Below, in pieces: positions 17,818 to 26,199 of a DNA stretch of 64,000 bases. The translations under genes were made by a program, and so were the position numbers. The notes beneath the pieces were generated by a model that saw nothing but the letters and a program-made list of their open reading frames with translations, was not told where the DNA came from and made no database searches. Origin of the DNA: Pseudomonas sp. HOU2 (GTDB lineage Bacteria; Pseudomonadota; Gammaproteobacteria; Pseudomonadales; Pseudomonadaceae); the NCBI RefSeq assembly GCF_040729435.1, contig NZ_CP160398.1:372001-436000 (forward strand), written 5' to 3'. Position 1 is the stretch's first letter; the number at the start of each line of letters is the position of its first letter.

Positions 17818-18006
17818 TCAGGGTTTGACCTTGCGGCGCATCACCCCGTTGATCACCACCACGACCACCGCCACACCCATGGCGATGTACTGGAACATCT
17901 TCTGACTGATCATCCCGGCATTTTGCAGCCAGGACAGGCCGAGCATGATCGCCAGCACCGACAGGGCGATCAGGATCGAGTATTTCAAACGTTGCTTCTG
18001 GGTCAT
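17818..18006 (-). CDS. Small two-helix membrane protein, unknown function
   Basis: A 62-residue protein with two hydrophobic segments, about residues 9-27 (ILIALSVLAIMLGLSWL) and 38-54 (FQYIAMGVAVVVVVING), and a basic C-terminus RRKVKP. The predicted topology is a helical hairpin in the inner membrane with both ends in the cytoplasm. It is convergent with the Fur-like gene, 18 nt apart. No function is known to me; the composition and good start region support a real gene. Confidence 0.65.
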   Translation of the reverse strand: MTQKQRLKYSILIALSVLAIMLGLSWLQNAGMISQKMFQYIAMGVAVVVVVINGVMRRKVKP

Positions 18007-18163
18007 TACGGGTTCCTGAAACTTTCAAATGTATCCGGTTTGTATCCGATTGCATGCCATGCACATACCGTGTTGCGGGGATGGGCGTGGCTGAACGCGG
18101 TCTCATGTTACAGCCGATGAAGAGTTTTGGCTTCATGCCGGCGTAACCATGAGGATCCTTGAA

Positions 18164-18298
18164 ATGTTCCGTCGAATCACCTGGCTGATTCCTGTCCTTG
18201 CCGTTCTGACCTTGAGCGGCTGCATCATTTTCCCCCACGGCGGCTGGCATGACGACCACCATCGTTATCAGGAAGGCCCCGGTTATTACCATCGTTAG
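18164..18298 (+). CDS. Histidine-rich mini-lipoprotein
   Basis: A 44-residue predicted lipoprotein. MFRRITWLIPVLAVLTLSGC is a signal peptide with the lipobox LSGC. The mature part of about 25 residues (IIFPHGGWHDDHHRYQEGPG, then YYHR) is rich in histidine, glycine and tyrosine. The ATG at 18164 is preferred over 18149 because GAGGA lies 8 nt before it. A role in metal binding at the envelope is possible from the histidines but untested. A terminator-like hairpin follows at 18373-18400. Confidence 0.65.
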   Translation: MFRRITWLIPVLAVLTLSGCIIFPHGGWHDDHHRYQEGPGYYHR

Positions 18299-18372
18299 AA
18301 CAGGATTGTTCGCCTTCCGGTGTGTCTGAAAGCACAGGAAGAGACGCTGTAAAAATCATCTCAGAGCAAACC

Positions 18373-18400
18373 ATGCCCGCCCGCCAGCGGGCATTTTTTT
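18373..18400 (+). terminator. Intrinsic terminator
   Basis: The stem ATGCCCGC/GCGGGCAT with loop CCGCCA is followed by a run of seven T. It isolates the MFS/LuxE operon from upstream transcription. Confidence 0.85.
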
Positions 18401-18452
18401 GGCTGCGCGCGACCGTCGATCATGACTGTTCAATGCGCAGGTCGATTCACTT

Positions 18453-18471
18453 AAATACGCTGTAAGTATTT
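18453..18471. promoter_or_regulatory. Palindromic operator candidate upstream of the MFS/LuxE operon
   Basis: AAATAC and GTATTT form an inverted repeat around a 7-nt centre. It lies about 90 nt before the first gene of the operon, inside an AT-rich stretch that probably holds the promoter. No regulator gene adjoins the operon. Confidence 0.4.
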
Positions 18472-18562
18472 GAAATTTCATGTCGCAGCAAAGCATTGGA
18501 TGCTGCAACAGCTCTGCCCCTAGTCTCTGTGAACTTTCTCGCTCACTGAAACAGGGATGTTT

Positions 18563-19831
18563 ATGCAGAGAACCTTGATCGTAATGACGCCCGTGCAGAC
18601 TATTGGATTCTGCCTGGCCATTACCGCTTTTGAACTGCTCACCTACATGGCCAGCGACATGATCATGCCGGCCATGTTGACGGTGACCGGCGAGTTCAAC
18701 GCCGATGCGCGCCACGTTCCCAATGCCTTCAATCTGTATCTGCTGGGTGGCGTGTGCCTGCAATGGTTGATCGGCCCGCTCTCGGATCGCTACGGCAGAC
18801 GCCGGCTGCTGTTGCTCGGCTGTGCGCTGTTTGGTCTGGCGTGCAGCGCGGCGGTGATGACGCAGCGCATTGAGGCCTTCAACGCAATGCGCCTGATTCA
18901 GGGCATGGGTCTGGGGTTCGTCGTTGCCGTCAGCTATCCGGCGTTGCAGGAAGTGTTCTGCGAGGCCGATGCGGTGCGGCTCATGGCGTTGCTCGGCAAT
19001 GTCGCGCTGCTGTCGCCGCTGCTTGGACCGTTGCTCGGCAGCCTGCTGCTGGAATGGCTGAGCTGGCGGCAGATGTTTCTGGGTCTGGGGCTGGCCAGTG
19101 CCGTGGTCTGGCTCGGTCTGCTGGCCTGGATGCCGGAAACGATAGGCGTCACGCGCCGCGACGGCCAGCAGCAGGCCCCGGCGTCGTTTTCGCTCATGCA
19201 AGTCGGCCGGGGCTACCTCACACTGCTGCGCAATCGCCGATTCGTCGGCTGCAGCGTGGCGCTGGGCCTGATGAGCCTGCCACTGATTGCCTGGATCGGA
19301 CTGGCGCCGGTATTGCTCATGCAGCGCCTGGAGCTGTCTGCACTGGCGTACGGCGTGTGGCAGATCCCGGTGTTCTCGGCGGTGATCGTCGGCAATTTGC
19401 TGCTGGATCGATTGCTCGCCAGTCACACACTGGTCCGGGTGATTGGCTTGGCTCTGTGGCCGTTCTGTCTCGGACTGCTGATGCTGATCGGCGCGGCCCT
19501 GAGTTCGGCGGCACTGGTAATGGCCGTCGGCGGACTGTCCCTCTATGCGCTGGGACTGGGCATGAGCAACGCTGCGCTGTACCGGCTGGCGCTGTTCTCC
19601 AGCCCCGATGGCAAAGGTCTGGTCTCGGCCATGATTGGCATGCTGTCGATTGCCGTGATGGGCCTCGGCGGCTCGCTCATCGCTACCGTTGGTGGCAGCG
19701 ACAACCTGAAATCCTTCTGCCTGTTGGCAGCCCTCGGCGGCCTGCTGTGCCTGCCCCTGCTCTACCGCATTCTGCGCCACAACCCTGCGGCACCGCCGCG
19801 TCCAACGTACATCAATAAGGATATTCGATGA
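18563..19831 (+). CDS. MFS exporter, MdfA/Cml-like (first gene of LuxE/LuxC operon)
   Basis: A 422-residue major facilitator with about 12 membrane segments. The acidic residues in TM1 (TAFELLTYMASDMIMPAM) and the motif GPLSDRYGRRRLLLLGC fit the MdfA/Cml drug and metabolite exporter branch. The ATG at 18563 is preferred over 18557 because AGGGA is then correctly spaced. Its stop overlaps the start of the LuxE-like gene (ATGA), which implies one transcript and coupled translation. As the only transporter of the operon it probably exports the product or protects the producer; this is inference. Confidence 0.82.
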   Translation: MQRTLIVMTPVQTIGFCLAITAFELLTYMASDMIMPAMLTVTGEFNADARHVPNAFNLYLLGGVCLQWLIGPLSDRYGRRRLLLLGCALFGLACSAAVMTQRIEAFNAMRLIQGMGLGFVVAVSYPALQEVFCEADAVRLMALLGNVALLSPLLGPLLGSLLLEWLSWRQMFLGLGLASAVVWLGLLAWMPETIGVTRRDGQQQAPASFSLMQVGRGYLTLLRNRRFVGCSVALGLMSLPLIAWIGLAPVLLMQRLELSALAYGVWQIPVFSAVIVGNLLLDRLLASHTLVRVIGLALWPFCLGLLMLIGAALSSAALVMAVGGLSLYALGLGMSNAALYRLALFSSPDGKGLVSAMIGMLSIAVMGLGGSLIATVGGSDNLKSFCLLAALGGLLCLPLLYRILRHNPAAPPRPTYINKDIR

Positions 19832-20958
19832 ATTTATTTCCCCATGGCGATGCGCTCTGCGCATTGCCGCAACCCTATTGCCCGGACTCCGTACCCGCGG
19901 GGCTGTTCAATCAGGCCATGAGCGAAATCACCCGGTTCCACGCTCGCCATACGTCCGGTTACGGCCATTGGCTGAAGGCCCACTCGGTCGATGCCGATGA
20001 TCTCGACACGCTGGACGACTGGTCGCAACTGCCACCGATTTTCGCCAATTTCTTCAAGCAACATTTGCTGCTCAGCCCGACGGGCGAGGACGCTCTGGAA
20101 CTGACGTCCTCCGGCACCAGCGGGCAGAAGAGCCGCATGCGGTATGACGCGCGCAGCCTCGGCGCAGCGCAGTACATGGTCGAGCGGATATTCGCACAGT
20201 ACGGCTGGATCACACCGCATACACCTTGCAACTATCTGCTGCTGAGCTACGAGCCTGAACCGTGCAATACCCTGGGCACGTCCTTTACCGATCAGTTCCT
20301 TTGCGGCTTTGCCCCCGCCAACCGGGTGGTTTACGCCTTGCGACGCAATGGAGACAGCCACCAGTTCGATCTGTTCGGGGTCATCGCGGCTCTGCAGGCG
20401 TTTGCCGAAGAAGGTCTGCCGGTGCGTATTTTCGGCTTCCCGGCGTTTCTCTGGGAAACCCTGCAACGCATGCGCGCCACGGCTGTGCAGGATGTGGCGC
20501 TGCCAGCAGGATCATTGGCATTTTTCGGCGGCGGCTGGAAAACCCGCACCTCCGAAGAAGTCCCCAGGCAACAGCTGTACGCGCGGATCCAGCAGCAACT
20601 GGGCATCAGTACCCGGGACTGTCGCGATGGTTATGGCGCCGTCGAGCACGCGGTGCCTTACATCGAGTGTGCCCACCACCGCTTTCATGTGCCGGTCTAT
20701 TCGAAAGTCTACGTGCGCAGCGCCGTGGACTTTTCGGTCCTGCCCTATGGGCAATGCGGACTGCTGAATCTGGTTTCGCCCTACATTTCCTCCAGTCCGG
20801 CGCATGCGGTGGTCATGAGTGACCTCGCCACGCTGCATCCCGCCGCCAGTTGCGACTGCGGCCTGGCAAGCGACTGGTTCCAACTGCATGGCCGCGCCGG
20901 CACCGCCGCCGCGAGGAGCTGCGCCATGGCTGCCTCCGAACTGCTGGGGAGGCACTGA
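19828..20958 (+). CDS. LuxE-like acyl-protein synthetase
   Basis: A 376-residue adenylate-forming protein of the LuxE family. The ATP loop is TSSGTSGQKS (Ser94-Ser100 region), and FFGGGWKTRTSEEV is a LuxE hallmark. In bioluminescent bacteria LuxE activates a fatty acid as acyl-AMP and carries it on a cysteine near the C-terminus (Cys364 in Photobacterium). Here Cys365, in ARSCAMAASELL, sits at the matching place, so the acyl carrier residue appears kept. A CDC pair near residue 342 may bind metal. It overlaps the MFS gene by 4 nt and ends 1 nt before the LuxC fusion. The substrate is unknown. Confidence 0.82.
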   Translation: MNLFPHGDALCALPQPYCPDSVPAGLFNQAMSEITRFHARHTSGYGHWLKAHSVDADDLDTLDDWSQLPPIFANFFKQHLLLSPTGEDALELTSSGTSGQKSRMRYDARSLGAAQYMVERIFAQYGWITPHTPCNYLLLSYEPEPCNTLGTSFTDQFLCGFAPANRVVYALRRNGDSHQFDLFGVIAALQAFAEEGLPVRIFGFPAFLWETLQRMRATAVQDVALPAGSLAFFGGGWKTRTSEEVPRQQLYARIQQQLGISTRDCRDGYGAVEHAVPYIECAHHRFHVPVYSKVYVRSAVDFSVLPYGQCGLLNLVSPYISSSPAHAVVMSDLATLHPAASCDCGLASDWFQLHGRAGTAAARSCAMAASELLGRH

Positions 20959-20959
20959 T

Positions 20960-23362
20960 ATGTACTTGATCAACGGACAACCGCACACCGAGTGCGACCT
21001 CGACAGCGCCTTGCAGCAACTTCACGTGGAGTTGCCACAACATCTGCAGACGCCACTTGAAACCGCCACGCTGCTTGCAGCCGCCGAAGCCTTCGCCACC
21101 CACCTGCAACAGCACGCATCGGGCCTGCCGCTTGATGCCGGGCAACGCCAGGCGCTGATCGATTTCTGCCAGCCTGCCGCGCTGCAAGCCAAGCTTGATC
21201 GCGAGCTCGGCCTGCAACCTGATTCGCTGCGGCGCATCGACTATCGCCAGTCACGCTTTGAGCGCTGGAGCCCATTGGGCCTGGTGGTACACATCACACC
21301 CGCGAACGCGCCACTGCTGGCGTTTTGTGCGGTGATCGAGAGTCTGCTGAGCGGCAACGTCAACTGGCTGCGCCCCAGCAGCAGCGACGGTGGCCTCACT
21401 GCGCGATTGCTCCAGGCATTGCTCGCATGCGATCCGAGCGGTCAACTCAAGGGTTATGTCGCAGTCCTGCCGGCGAGCACCGGACAAATCGGCCAACTGT
21501 GCAGACACGCCAACGGTGTCGCGGCGTGGGGTGGCGAAACCGCGCTGCACGCCATTCGCCAACACGTGCCGCCAGGATGTCGCTGGATCGACTGGGGGCA
21601 TCGCATCAGCTTCGCCTATCTGACCCCGGACGCGGTCTGCCCCGCCGTGCTCGATGCCATCGTCGATGAAGTCTGCCGCCTCGATCAGCAAGCCTGCTCC
21701 AGCCCGCAATGGCTGCTGATGGACAGTGACGATGCCGCCGTGCTAAGCGAGATTGGCGCTCAACTGGCCACCGCATTCGAACGCCGCGCCGGGCGATGGC
21801 CGGCCCTCACACCCACGCTTGAAGAGGCTTCGCAAATCACCACCTGCACGGCGATGGCGCAGCTGGCCCAGAGTTTTTCCGGGAAGACCGGTCGGGTCTG
21901 GAGCGCGCCGGGCTGGCGTGTGATCTGGAGCCATGACCGCCAGCTCGAACCGTCGGCGCTGTTTCGCAGCCTGCTGCTCAAGCCCCTGCCCCGCGAGCTG
22001 CTCAGCGCTACGTTGCTGCCCTGGCGCAACGTCCTGCAAAGCTGTGCCTTGTTGTGCCCTGAGGCGCAGATCACCGAACTGACGCAAACCCTGATCGCCG
22101 CCGGTGTCACCCGTATTGCCCCGCTCGACGCCATTCACGATGGCTACGACGGCGAACCCCATGACGGCGTCTATGCCTTGCAGCGCCTGAGCCGTCGAGT
22201 ATCGGTCAGCCTGACGCCGAATTCACTGGCGCGCCACGCCACGCTGGATCGCCAGCCATCGCCACCCGCGCTGGCCGGTGTGCCGATCATGGACAAGACA
22301 GCCTTCATCGATCGACCGCCGCACCCGCAGGCGCAGCTGTATTTTCGCTCCGGCGGCAGCAGCGGCACGCCGGCGCTTTCGGGTTTCAGTTACCACGATT
22401 TCCAGCGCCAGATGCAGGCGGCCGCCGATGGCTTGCTGGCGGCCGGCCTGGAACCGGCGCGGGATCGTGTGATGAACCTGTTCTTCAGTGGCGGGCTATA
22501 CGGCGGCTTCTCCAGTTTTGCCAAGGTGCTGGAGCAACTGCAGGCCCGGCACTGGCCAATGGGCGCGCCGGCAGATGACGATTACCGGGAAATCGCGCAG
22601 ATGATCGAGCAACAGCAGATCAGCGTGTTGATCGGGATGCCCGCCACCCTGCATCGGTTGTTTCTCAACGAACAGCAAACGCTGCGGCGCTACGGCGGCA
22701 TCGAAAAAGTCTTTCTCGGCGGCGAACACCTCAGTCAACCCACCCGCGAGTTGCTGCACAGCTGCGGCGTGAGCCTGATCCGTTCGGCGATTTACGGCAG
22801 CGTCGACGCCGGTCCCATTGGTCATGCGTGCCATGCCACGCCTGATGGCGTCTTTCACCTGATGAGCGAGATCCAGCATTTGCAGATCGTCGATTTCGCT
22901 CAGGACACGCCGGTCAGTGACGGCGAGCCCGGTCGACTGCTGGTGACCACTCGAGCACGCCAGGGCCAGTCCGTGCAGCGCTATGACATCGGCGACAGCG
23001 GACGCTGGCTCCCCGGCCCGTGTGCCTGCGGCCTGACGTCGCCGCGCTTCGAACTGCTGCAACGCCACGGCAAGCTGCTGCGCATCGGCACCGATTTCAT
23101 TTCACTGGCGACGCTGGCGCAGCACCTGCAAGCGCCGTTTCAGCTGGTCCTCGATCACGGCCCTGACGGCCTGGAACGCATGCGACTGCGCTGTCCTCTG
23201 GAACCGGCCGAAGCCCACCGACGACTGCAGAATTATTCGACGCTGATCACGCTGGTGCAGACCGGTTTGCTCACGCTGGATGTCGAGCATTGTGCCGTCG
23301 AGCAGTTCGCCCGAAACCGGCACAGCGGCAAGACGCCCCGACTGATTGATACGCGCCGCTGA
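20960..23362 (+). CDS. LuxC-like acyl reductase fused to an adenylate-forming domain
   Basis: An 800-residue two-domain protein. Residues 1-430 resemble LuxC, the NADPH-dependent reductase that takes an acyl group and releases an aldehyde: LGLVVHITPANAPLLAFCAV and the active-site region LDQQACSSPQW with Cys246. Residues 450-800 are a PaaK/LuxE-like adenylate-forming domain with the loop RSGGSSGTPALSG at 463-475 and a C-terminal CACGL and GKLLRIGTDF. The ATG at 20960 follows GGGAGG and starts 1 nt after the LuxE-like stop. LuxC and such a domain are normally separate proteins, so the fusion is notable. The reaction is inferred; the catalytic cysteine and loop are seen. Confidence 0.8.
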   Translation: MYLINGQPHTECDLDSALQQLHVELPQHLQTPLETATLLAAAEAFATHLQQHASGLPLDAGQRQALIDFCQPAALQAKLDRELGLQPDSLRRIDYRQSRFERWSPLGLVVHITPANAPLLAFCAVIESLLSGNVNWLRPSSSDGGLTARLLQALLACDPSGQLKGYVAVLPASTGQIGQLCRHANGVAAWGGETALHAIRQHVPPGCRWIDWGHRISFAYLTPDAVCPAVLDAIVDEVCRLDQQACSSPQWLLMDSDDAAVLSEIGAQLATAFERRAGRWPALTPTLEEASQITTCTAMAQLAQSFSGKTGRVWSAPGWRVIWSHDRQLEPSALFRSLLLKPLPRELLSATLLPWRNVLQSCALLCPEAQITELTQTLIAAGVTRIAPLDAIHDGYDGEPHDGVYALQRLSRRVSVSLTPNSLARHATLDRQPSPPALAGVPIMDKTAFIDRPPHPQAQLYFRSGGSSGTPALSGFSYHDFQRQMQAAADGLLAAGLEPARDRVMNLFFSGGLYGGFSSFAKVLEQLQARHWPMGAPADDDYREIAQMIEQQQISVLIGMPATLHRLFLNEQQTLRRYGGIEKVFLGGEHLSQPTRELLHSCGVSLIRSAIYGSVDAGPIGHACHATPDGVFHLMSEIQHLQIVDFAQDTPVSDGEPGRLLVTTRARQGQSVQRYDIGDSGRWLPGPCACGLTSPRFELLQRHGKLLRIGTDFISLATLAQHLQAPFQLVLDHGPDGLERMRLRCPLEPAEAHRRLQNYSTLITLVQTGLLTLDVEHCAVEQFARNRHSGKTPRLIDTRR

Positions 23363-23410
23363 CAGCAGCTACCTGCACGCGGCCCATCGCCACTCATACA
23401 AGAAAAAATC

Positions 23411-24700
23411 ATGAACACGCTCATTGAATTGAACGATTTGCTCGGTTACACCCGCCATCATTCGGCCTATTGCCGCGAACACTTCAAAAATGTCGCGGCC
23501 CCCATCACCGCTTTGACCGAACTGCCACTGATCGACCCTGAACAATACTGGCGTGACAGTCAGAATCCGCACCGATGGCCAGTGTTGTCAGGCCCGCTGG
23601 AAGACGCGATGGTCTTCAAGACCGGGGGCACCACCGGCTCAGGAAAACTCTCGCTGTTCACCCGCGCAGAATGGCACACCCTGGTGCGCGATTTCGGCAG
23701 CCACCTCACGGCGCAACTGAATCCCGGTGACCGGGTCGCCAATCTGTTCTTCGTCGGCGACCTGTATGCCAGCTTCATTTTTCTCCACGACGCGCTGGCA
23801 CATGTCCAGACCCCCGTCAGCGAATTTCCCTTCACCGGGGCCGTCGACAGCGCCGTACTGGCCGAGTCGATCGTTGCGTATCGGATCAATGTGTTGGCCG
23901 GTCTGCCGGCGCAAATGCTCAAATTCGCCGCCTGGCTTGAGCGCCAGTCACGGATCCTGGAGGGCGTCGAAACCCTGCTCTACGGCGGCGAGAGCCTGTT
24001 TGCCGCCCAGCTGCAAACGCTCCAGCGGGTGTTCCCGAACGCACGCATTGCCTCTATCGGCTACGCCAGCGTCGATGCCGGACTGATCGGCGTCAGCACC
24101 CGCGATTGCGCCCTGGGCGAACACCGGATGCTGGAGCGGCACAGCGTGCTGGAGATCATCGATGAGGTGAGCGGTGAGATCATCGAAGAGTGCAACCGTA
24201 ATGGCAGACTGGTTCTGACCAACCTCACCCGGCGCCTGATGCCGGTGATCCGCTACCCGGTCGGCGACCTCGCCTGCTGGCGTGAACCGCCGGGGACGCC
24301 GATGCGCAAGTTCGCCCTGATGGGCCGCAGCATGAACAGCCAGCGCGTGCGGGTGAGCGTATTGAGTCTGGATACCGGTGACATCGGCGAGCTGGTGCGC
24401 AAGATCGCCACCAGCGATGACTGGCAACTGCTCATCGAACACCGAGCAAGCAAAGATCTGCTGAGCCTCAAGTGGGTACCCTGCACGCGAACACCTGACA
24501 TCAGCCAGGCAAGCTCGACCCTGCGCCGTGCGCTGATCGACCAATACCCGCTGATCGAGAAGCTGCAGCTCGATCAATTGCTGGAGCTGAACGTGATCGC
24601 CTGTGCGAACGATGAACTGACCTGTCATCCACGCTCCGGCAAACATCAGCGGGTCGTGGATCGACGGGTTTACGAGCATCCGCAGCAGGGACAAGCGTGA
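23411..24700 (+). CDS. PaaK-like adenylate-forming enzyme
   Basis: A 429-residue protein of the phenylacetate-CoA ligase/LuxE-like group. The nucleotide loop is FKTGGTTGSGKLSLF (Thr71-Lys79), and the later LLYGGESLFAAQLQTLQ, then YASVDAGLIG and the catalytic-type RYPVGDLACW are in the expected order. It probably activates a carboxylic acid as an acyl-adenylate for transfer to a thiol partner. It is closely related in layout to the C-terminal half of the preceding fusion protein. The gap to the previous gene is 48 nt, and its stop codon overlaps the start of the next gene. Confidence 0.75.
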   Translation: MNTLIELNDLLGYTRHHSAYCREHFKNVAAPITALTELPLIDPEQYWRDSQNPHRWPVLSGPLEDAMVFKTGGTTGSGKLSLFTRAEWHTLVRDFGSHLTAQLNPGDRVANLFFVGDLYASFIFLHDALAHVQTPVSEFPFTGAVDSAVLAESIVAYRINVLAGLPAQMLKFAAWLERQSRILEGVETLLYGGESLFAAQLQTLQRVFPNARIASIGYASVDAGLIGVSTRDCALGEHRMLERHSVLEIIDEVSGEIIEECNRNGRLVLTNLTRRLMPVIRYPVGDLACWREPPGTPMRKFALMGRSMNSQRVRVSVLSLDTGDIGELVRKIATSDDWQLLIEHRASKDLLSLKWVPCTRTPDISQASSTLRRALIDQYPLIEKLQLDQLLELNVIACANDELTCHPRSGKHQRVVDRRVYEHPQQGQA

Positions 24701-25623
24701 TGGACACGACAATCATCCGCCGCTATCGCGTCGCCGATGCGCCGGCAGTCAGCCGCCTGTTCGAAGAAATCTACGGTGTTCATTATCCTCAACCCCACGT
24801 GTATCTGCCCTGGATGATCAGCCAGAACCACAGTGACGGTCGCTGGCACTCGCTGGTGGCAGTGGTAAACGAGCATATCTGCGGGCACGCCACGTTGTTT
24901 CGCCAATCTGGCCGAACCGCACTGGCGGAGCTGGCACTGACCGTGGTACACCCGGAAGCCCGCGGGCAAAACATCGCCACCCAGTTGGGCCAGCAGCTGC
25001 TGATTCATGCCCAGGCGCTGGATTGCCGAGGCGTGACGATCAAACAGGTCACGCACCACCCGTATACGCAGCGCATGGCCGCCGGTCTGGGGTTTCACAG
25101 CTGTGGTCTGTTGCCCGATTACGCGCCTTCGCCGTTCGATGGAACAGGGCGGGAGACGATTGTTGTGGGTCACTGCAGCATCGACGGTCATCAGCGCCCG
25201 CTGCCGGCACTCGCCTGGCCGCAGGATTGCCGCGAGCTGATGTCGCGTCTGGAGGCGGTGTTTGGTACCACCGACAATACCGTGCCATGGAAAGGCCCGA
25301 AGATCCGCTTCGATCACGTATCAGGGCGCTATGACCTGCTGCTCAAGGCCCTCGATGACAACCTGCTCAACCAGTTGGGACAACTGCCGGCGCACTGGCT
25401 GATTTCGATCAGACTCAGACTCGCCCAAGGGTTTTCCAGCGCGCTGCACAAACTTGCCGATGCCGGTTTCGCTTTCACCGGGGTTGTCCCCGATGACTAC
25501 AGCAACGGCTGGCTGGCACTGTTTCATCGTGGCTACCAGACCTCCACGCTGAGCCTGCACTGTCCACACATGCAGCATCTGCAGGATCAGGCGCAGCAGG
25601 CCGGCGAACGGTATCAGGACTAA
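24700..25623 (+). CDS. GNAT-family N-acetyltransferase, probable tandem GNAT
   Basis: A 307-residue protein. Residues 5-150 form a GNAT domain: IIRRYRVADAPAVSRLFEEI, then LALTVVHPEARGQNIATQLG, which contains the acyl-CoA-binding RGQNIAT loop. The second half (about 160-305) has no obvious second CoA loop but a similar strand pattern, so it may be a degenerate GNAT copy. The ATG overlaps the upstream TGA by 1 nt. As the last gene of the LuxE/LuxC operon it may acylate an amine made by the pathway or a toxic intermediate. The acetyltransferase fold is clear; the substrate is not. Confidence 0.75.
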   Translation: MDTTIIRRYRVADAPAVSRLFEEIYGVHYPQPHVYLPWMISQNHSDGRWHSLVAVVNEHICGHATLFRQSGRTALAELALTVVHPEARGQNIATQLGQQLLIHAQALDCRGVTIKQVTHHPYTQRMAAGLGFHSCGLLPDYAPSPFDGTGRETIVVGHCSIDGHQRPLPALAWPQDCRELMSRLEAVFGTTDNTVPWKGPKIRFDHVSGRYDLLLKALDDNLLNQLGQLPAHWLISIRLRLAQGFSSALHKLADAGFAFTGVVPDDYSNGWLALFHRGYQTSTLSLHCPHMQHLQDQAQQAGERYQD

Positions 25624-25631
25624 AAACGAAA

Positions 25632-25660
25632 ACGGCCCACCCAATCAATGGGTGGGCCGT
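25632..25660 (-). terminator. Terminator for the minus-strand 175-residue gene
   Basis: A perfect 11-bp stem (ACGGCCCACCC and complement, loop 7 nt). On the minus strand it is followed by a T-rich tract. It separates the convergent GNAT gene and the gene at 25672. Confidence 0.85.
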
Positions 25661-25671
25661 GGGTGACGGGC

Positions 25672-26199
25672 TCAGGCCTTGGCTTTGACGCCTTGGTCCA
25701 CCGGCTTCGGCGCGTTGCCTTCACCGTAGGTTTTCAGGTTCTGCAGCACGTAGATCGCCTTTTTGTATTCAGGGATCAGGTTCTTGCCGTAGGCATTGCC
25801 ATTGAGGCCATTGTTCTGGATCGCGTCGAGCTGGGTCGCGAAATACTCAAGCGCGTTGAATTTGGCATCAACATCTTTGGTGACGCCGAAGCGGTCGAAC
25901 TTGTCGCCGGCATTGAGCAGAGTGAACGAGGTAATCTCGGAGATCAGTCCGCGGCTGCGCAGGAAAACGCTCAGATTGCCCAGTTGCTTTACCGAGGTGT
26001 TCGACGGATCGAAGCCCTTGATGTTCTTGCGCAGGCCCTGCTTGTCCATTTCCGCGGTGTTGATCGCGTTCGGATCATTGCCGACCATGGTCAGCATCTG
26101 CTGCACCTTGACGCTCTGACTCACCTGCTTTTTCGCGCCCGTATTACGAACCAGCACCCCTGCCTTGCTCTCCCAGCCGCCGACAATGCCGATCGTCAT
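25672..26199 (-). CDS. Unrecognised 175-residue protein
   Basis: I do not recognise this protein. It has no signal peptide or membrane segment. It begins TIGIVGGWESKAGVLVRNTG and has a long, predicted helical middle rich in Lys, Asn and Asp. The C-terminus (NAPKPVDQGVKAKA) looks flexible. The ATG at 26197-26199 has GGGAG upstream, and a clear terminator follows, so the gene is probably real and monocistronic. The long upstream region carries a spaced 11-nt inverted repeat, which suggests specific regulation. Confidence 0.6.
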   Translation of the reverse strand: MTIGIVGGWESKAGVLVRNTGAKKQVSQSVKVQQMLTMVGNDPNAINTAEMDKQGLRKNIKGFDPSNTSVKQLGNLSVFLRSRGLISEITSFTLLNAGDKFDRFGVTKDVDAKFNALEYFATQLDAIQNNGLNGNAYGKNLIPEYKKAIYVLQNLKTYGEGNAPKPVDQGVKAKA

